9,528 bases of DNA from Anaerolineae bacterium (GTDB lineage: Bacteria; Chloroflexota; Anaerolineae; Anaerolineales; Villigracilaceae): the NCBI GenBank assembly GCA_003484265.1, contig DNDO01000096.1, positions 2,121-11,648 on the forward strand, in the 5' to 3' direction. The notes beneath the pieces are model-generated. The model was not told the DNA's origin, made no database searches, and saw only the letters and a list, made by a program, of their open reading frames with translations. The translations under genes and the position numbers were made by a program. Numbering within the stretch: the stretch's first letter is position 1; every line of letters starts with the position of its first letter. Shown one piece after another: positions 6,216 through 9,528 of this stretch.

Positions 6216-7229
6216 ATGTCCACAGTAACACAAACCCCGAGCAAGAATATATTCGTCCGCCTCTTGAATATGAATACATCCAGGGAAGTTGGTGGTCGCG
6301 ACGTGCCTCTTTGGCGGCAGATTCTATTACAGGTCATCACGCTGATCATCGCCATCGAGGTGTTGTTCCCAATCATGTACATCGTAACGCTTTCGTTCAG
6401 TTCAAAGACCACCCGCCCCTCGTCATTGGAACTGATCCCTAAAGAAATTTCACTGACCGCCTACCAACAGGTCTTGGACCGCCCGACAGCCAACCCGGTT
6501 ACTTTCTCCAAATTATTAACCAACAGTTTCCTTCTCTCCGCAGGCGTGGGTGTGGTGGCGTTGTTCGTGGCGGTCACAGCCGCCTACGCCTTTTCACGCT
6601 TCAAATTCAAAATGCGGCAGGTATTGATGATATTGGTATTCATCCCATTACTTATGCCCGCCGTCGGCTTGGCGACGCCGCTTTATCTTTTGATGAACCA
6701 ATTCCGTATATTGGAGTGTGGCAATGAGATAACCGCCCTCTATCCATTGATGAGTTGTGCCGAAGGCGTCACCGGGAAAGTGGTCTTCAACCTTCGCGAC
6801 TCCCTGCTTGGAGTTGGCATTGCACTGGTCGCAGGCGCGCTCCCCTTCGCTGTCTGGAATCTCAAGGGCTATCTCGATACAATCCCCCTTGAACTTGAAG
6901 AAGCCGCCGCCATCGACGGCGCGAACCCCAACCAAACATTTTTCCTGATCGTCCTCCCGCTCGCCATCCCGCAACTTGCCGTAACATTTTTCCTTGGCTT
7001 CATCGGGCATTGGCAGGAGTTCGCCCTCTCATGGCTCTTCCTCAGCAAACCGGAAAGTTACACGCTCGCAATGACCCTATACAATATGACGGGCCAATAC
7101 GCGAACGCCATTCCTTGGAATCGTTTTGCCGCCATGGCGATCATCGTCGCATTGCCCGTGGCAATCACGTATATCGCCCTTCAAAAATACATCACAGGCG
7201 GATTGGTCACCGGAGCTGTCAAAGGATAG
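6216..7229 (+). CDS. Sugar ABC transporter permease, MalG type
   Basis: A 337-residue inner-membrane subunit, the second half of the channel. Six helices are predicted near 37-61, 104-124, 136-160, 198-216, 250-272 and 304-326. The EAA loop is canonical: EAAAIDGANPNQTFFLIVLP (229-248). The loop between helices 3 and 4, expected outside the membrane, is longer than in common MalG proteins. It holds Cys168 and Cys181 in ILECGNEITALYPLMSCAEG (165-184), which could form a disulfide; I compare this from memory of the family. ATG 6216 uses GGAGG at 6202-6206, which lies in the last codons of the MalF gene. A strong terminator closes the operon directly after the stop codon. Confidence in family and role is high; the substrate is inferred. 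Confidence 0.95.
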   Translation: MSTVTQTPSKNIFVRLLNMNTSREVGGRDVPLWRQILLQVITLIIAIEVLFPIMYIVTLSFSSKTTRPSSLELIPKEISLTAYQQVLDRPTANPVTFSKLLTNSFLLSAGVGVVALFVAVTAAYAFSRFKFKMRQVLMILVFIPLLMPAVGLATPLYLLMNQFRILECGNEITALYPLMSCAEGVTGKVVFNLRDSLLGVGIALVAGALPFAVWNLKGYLDTIPLELEEAAAIDGANPNQTFFLIVLPLAIPQLAVTFFLGFIGHWQEFALSWLFLSKPESYTLAMTLYNMTGQYANAIPWNRFAAMAIIVALPVAITYIALQKYITGGLVTGAVKG

Positions 7230-7236
7230 ATTCCTT

Positions 7237-7266
7237 TGGGCGGTCAGATTGACCGCCCATTTTTTT
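7237..7266 (+). terminator. Rho-independent terminator between MalG-like and amylase genes
   Basis: TGGGCGGTCA (7237-7246) pairs perfectly with TGACCGCCCA (7250-7259) around GAT, followed by seven T bases (7260-7266). It is a textbook GC-rich terminator and ends only five bases before the amylase start codon. Confidence 0.93.
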
Positions 7267-7271
7267 AGAAT

Positions 7272-8876
7272 ATGAAAAAACTCATTGTTTTATTCTTAAT
7301 GACATCCATAATTATTGGATGCGTTCCATCATCCCCGTCTCAGATCATGCCTTCGCCTGATTCTGTTCCAACAGCGAATTCTGCCGCTGAAACAGGATCA
7401 GCCAAATGGTGGAACGAAGCGGTCTTCTACGAGATTTTCGTCCGCTCCTTCAACGATTCCGATGGAGACGGAATCGGTGACTTCAACGGTATTACCCAAA
7501 AACTGGACCATATCGAAGGACTCGGTATCAACGCGATCTGGTTGATGCCCATTCATCCGTCACCTTCGTATCATGGGTATGACGTTCTAAATTATTATGG
7601 TGTAAACCACGAATATGGAAGCATGGACGAATTCAAAAATCTTCTCGCGGAGGCACATAGGAGAGATATCAAGATCATCATCGACCTTGTCCTCAACCAC
7701 ACATCCAGCCGGCATCCGTTTTTCGTGGATGCGAACAATGATCCGAACTCAAAGTATAGGGAATGGTATGTTTGGTCTGAAACGAGTGAGGGGAATCAGT
7801 GGCACACGGGAAACAACGGATACTATTTCGGATTTTTCTGGGGCGGAATGCCAGACCTGAATTACCGAAATCCCGAGGTGACGACCCAAATGAACGAGGT
7901 GACGCGCTTTTGGCTTGAAGACATCGGAGTGGACGGCTTTCGGATCGATGCCGCAAAACATCTGATCGAAGAAGGCACGAAACTCGAAAACACGGATTCG
8001 ACTCACGAATGGTTCAAAGGTTTTTACACATTTTATAAAAACAGCAATCCAAATGCCTACGCGATAGGCGAAGTGTTTGGCGGAGGCGCATTTATCGGGA
8101 CAACTTATACCGAACAGCTGGATCACATCTTCAACTTCGAACTTGCCAGCGGATTTATGAACAGCGTCAATGGCGAATCGAACACCGGCATCTTAAGCGC
8201 ATGGAAGTTCACGCTCGAAGACAATACAAGCGGAGATTATGGGACGTTCCTTACCAACCACGACCAGAACAGGGTCATGAGCGTATTGAACGGCAGTGAA
8301 GAAAAAGCAAAACTAGCGGCAGTCATGCTACTAACCTCGCCAGGAACGCCGTTCATATATTACGGTGAAGAGATCGGCATGCAGGGCAAAAAACCTGACG
8401 AAGATATCCGCCTCCCCATGCAGTGGAACGCAGACGCAAACGGCGGGTTCACCACCGGCACACCCTGGCGCGCATTGGATGCGAATTACGCGCAGGTCAA
8501 TGTGTCCAAACAAAACGAAGACCCTGACTCCCTGTTGAACCTTTATCGCGCACTAACAAACCTCCGCGCGGAACATGCCTCTCTGCGGACAGGGAACATC
8601 TCAATTCTTGAAACGGGAAATTCAGGTGTGTATGCGATCCTGCGAAGTAACGAGGATGAAATCTTACTGGTTCTTATCAATCTCAAAGGCGATCCTATTT
8701 CCGATTACGCATTAAGCCTGACCGATGCTTCCATCCCCGACGGTACACTAACGCTGCAATCCTTATTAGACTCGACCTCAGCCGAAATAGTAACGATCGA
8801 AGGTGGAATGTTCGAGAATTTCAAACCCGTACCCAATCTACCTCCCTATCAGGCGTATATCTTTCAACTTAAATAA
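7272..8876 (+). CDS. Lipoprotein alpha-amylase, GH13 (probably subfamily 36)
   Basis: A 534-residue surface-anchored glycoside hydrolase expected to cut alpha-1,4 bonds in starch, glycogen or maltodextrin. MKKLIVLFLMTSIIIGC is a lipoprotein signal with Cys17 as anchor, followed by a Ser/Pro linker to about 42. The TIM barrel holds a calcium-binding loop (Asp62, Asp64, Asp66, Asp70). Conserved GH13 regions are DLVLNH (138-143), MPDLN (193-197), GFRIDAAKH with nucleophile Asp226 (222-230), GEVFGG with acid/base Glu267, and TNHDQNR with stabiliser Asp331. All catalytic residues are present. MPDLN is the published mark of the group intermediate between oligo-1,6-glucosidase and neopullulanase, now GH13_36. 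A beta-sandwich C-domain lies at about 450-534. ATG 7272 gives a proper signal peptide but has no Shine-Dalgarno, because the preceding terminator T-run abuts it. Oligosaccharide products would feed the importer encoded just upstream. Confidence 0.95.
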   Translation: MKKLIVLFLMTSIIIGCVPSSPSQIMPSPDSVPTANSAAETGSAKWWNEAVFYEIFVRSFNDSDGDGIGDFNGITQKLDHIEGLGINAIWLMPIHPSPSYHGYDVLNYYGVNHEYGSMDEFKNLLAEAHRRDIKIIIDLVLNHTSSRHPFFVDANNDPNSKYREWYVWSETSEGNQWHTGNNGYYFGFFWGGMPDLNYRNPEVTTQMNEVTRFWLEDIGVDGFRIDAAKHLIEEGTKLENTDSTHEWFKGFYTFYKNSNPNAYAIGEVFGGGAFIGTTYTEQLDHIFNFELASGFMNSVNGESNTGILSAWKFTLEDNTSGDYGTFLTNHDQNRVMSVLNGSEEKAKLAAVMLLTSPGTPFIYYGEEIGMQGKKPDEDIRLPMQWNADANGGFTTGTPWRALDANYAQVNVSKQNEDPDSLLNLYRALTNLRAEHASLRTGNISILETGNSGVYAILRSNEDEILLVLINLKGDPISDYALSLTDASIPDGTLTLQSLLDSTSAEIVTIEGGMFENFKPVPNLPPYQAYIFQLK

Positions 8877-8895
8877 GAATAAAAATTCATCACCT

Positions 8896-9162
8896 CTATT
8901 GCTGAAAAAAAGCAAGGAACAACGAATACACAATCGTCACCAAAAGACCCAATCCTGAAATGATCACACCGGCCTTCGCAGTATTACTATTATCAGCTTT
9001 CAAACTGAACAACCCGAACACAATGCCCAACAAACTTACAACCCCGCCGCAGACTGGAATAATGGCAAGGCATAAACTCATCAAACCCAGCGAAGCGGAT
9101 GCCAGAGATAGGAATTTCGCGGTTCTTAATTCAGGGTCGAGACTGTTGGGGTCAACTTCCAT
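8896..9162 (-). CDS. Small membrane protein, DUF4190-like
   Basis: An 88-residue protein with a short acidic N-terminus (MEVDPNSLDPELRTAK), then about three hydrophobic helices (17-36, 38-54 and 64-86) rich in Gly, Ala, Ser and Leu, including VSLLGIVFGLFSLKA and AGVIISGLGLL. This resembles the small DUF4190-type membrane proteins of unknown function; that family call is from pattern memory only. It converges with the amylase gene (19 bases between stops, no terminator seen) and diverges from the glycosyltransferase gene. A TATAAT box on this strand ends six bases before the ATG and no Shine-Dalgarno is present, so the mRNA is probably leaderless. The hydrophobic, well-formed protein and its promoter make it more credible than the overlapping plus-strand frame at 8960-9196. 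Confidence 0.75.
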   Translation of the reverse strand: MEVDPNSLDPELRTAKFLSLASASLGLMSLCLAIIPVCGGVVSLLGIVFGLFSLKADNSNTAKAGVIISGLGLLVTIVYSLFLAFFQQ

Positions 9163-9168
9163 AGTTAA

Positions 9169-9174
9169 ATTATA
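9169..9174 (-). promoter_or_regulatory. -10 box for the small membrane protein (leaderless)
   Basis: On the minus strand the sequence reads TATAAT at 9174-9169, then six bases, then the ATG at 9162. Normal RNA polymerase spacing puts the first transcribed base at or next to the A of ATG. There is no recognisable -35 at 17 bp; that position is occupied by the opposing -10 box. Confidence 0.6.
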
Positions 9175-9191
9175 CCTGCCTAACCCACGCT

Positions 9192-9197
9192 TATAAT
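9192..9197 (+). promoter_or_regulatory. -10 box for the glycosyltransferase gene (leaderless or nearly so)
   Basis: TATAAT at 9192-9197 is followed by eight bases and then ATG 9206, so transcription would start within a base or two of the start codon. No Shine-Dalgarno is present. It lies exactly 17 bp from the minus-strand -10 box at 9169-9174. Confidence 0.55.
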
Positions 9198-9205
9198 ATC
9201 AGCCC

Positions 9206-9528
9206 ATGACAAAATCTGCCCGAACGATCTCATATTATCTTTTTTTCCTACTCGTGATCACAGTTGCGTTCGGATTGCGCTCCCACGCAGCGGATACGCT
9301 TGGGATTGACTACGATGAAGACGATTACCTGCGCGCCGGACAGGAATTCGCGCATCACATTCGAACATCAGATTGGTCCGGCTTTCTGGAATCGAACTAT
9401 CGTCCCGAGCATCCCCAGCTTGCCAAGATCATGTTCGGATTAAGTATTCTTGGATTACCCGAAGAACCTCTCGTCGCAGACGTTCCCATCACTGCACAAC
9501 CGGCGTCATCCCTCCCGCCTGAGCAACT
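9206..9528 (+). CDS. N-terminal part of a GT-C (PMT/GT39-like) membrane glycosyltransferase
   Basis: An open frame running off the window end, with 107 complete codons visible. It begins MTKSARTISYYLFFLLVITVAF, a positively charged end plus a first membrane helix (about 8-24). An extracytoplasmic loop with an acidic cluster DYDEDDYLRAGQEF (35-48) and NYRPEHPQLAKIMFG (64-78) follows. This order, an Asp/Glu motif soon after helix 1 and then an Asn-x-x-x-EHP-x-LAK stretch, matches GT-C glycosyltransferases that transfer sugars from polyprenyl-phosphate carriers (PMT_2/ArnT-like); the acidic residues would be catalytic. The acceptor cannot be told. ATG 9206 is set by the TATAAT box eight bases upstream and by the lack of any earlier in-frame start near it. 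The C-terminal part is outside the window. Confidence 0.75.
   Translation, partial: MTKSARTISYYLFFLLVITVAFGLRSHAADTLGIDYDEDDYLRAGQEFAHHIRTSDWSGFLESNYRPEHPQLAKIMFGLSILGLPEEPLVADVPITAQPASSLPPEQ

Noticed and set aside
8899..8915. TTGCT/AGCAA hairpin as a terminator between the convergent genes
   Set aside because: It is only 5 bp, lies inside the small gene's coding end, and has no T-run in the correct place on either strand.
8960..9196. Plus-strand frame opposite the small membrane protein
   Set aside because: Its composition is that of an antisense shadow, it lacks a promoter, and it runs over the divergent promoter region.

Overview
The window looks like a chromosomal segment of a Chloroflexota bacterium, most likely class Anaerolineae. 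This is an inference from protein style: a lipoprotein binding protein with a long Thr/Pro/Glu/Ala linker, an ROK regulator next to a CUT1-type sugar importer, moderate GC, and TATAAT-like -10 boxes. No rRNA, tRNA, insertion sequence, phage gene or CRISPR array is visible. Genes are dense, and no gap between genes exceeds about 175 bases.

Layout: (1) 20-988, an EamA/DMT-type membrane transporter, apparently unrelated to what follows. (2) 1162-2262, a MalK/UgpC/MsmX-type sugar ABC ATPase with its own promoter and a strong terminator (2281-2321), so probably a single-gene transcript. (3) 2437-3717, an ROK-family transcriptional regulator starting at TTG with its own promoter, followed after 84 bases by (4) 3802-5046, a MalE-like lipoprotein binding protein. 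(5) 5047-5191, a structured spacer with a 7-bp inverted repeat, a perfect 18-bp terminator hairpin and a new promoter, leading into (6) 5192-6211 and (7) 6216-7229, the MalF-like and MalG-like permeases, four bases apart. (8) A terminator at 7237-7266, and five bases later the start of 7272-8876, a lipoprotein alpha-amylase of family GH13. (9) 8896-9162 on the minus strand, a small three-helix membrane protein, divergent from (10) 9206-9528+, the start of a GT-C/PMT-like membrane glycosyltransferase cut by the window end.

Genes 2-8 form a coherent maltodextrin (alpha-glucan) uptake module. The surface-anchored amylase would cleave alpha-1,4-glucan outside the membrane, the lipoprotein would capture the oligosaccharides, MalF/MalG would form the channel, and the ATPase would power it. 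The ROK protein is the obvious candidate regulator, sensing a sugar or sugar phosphate. Substrate identity is inferred from the amylase and MalE-like sequence, not proven.

I see no new biochemical system. The points most worth a second look are in the expression signals: an orphan 12-base Shine-Dalgarno match and a 15-codon leader ORF in front of the binding-protein gene, terminators separating binding protein, permeases and amylase, an amylase start with no Shine-Dalgarno directly after a terminator, and a compact divergent promoter pair that seems to give two leaderless mRNAs.
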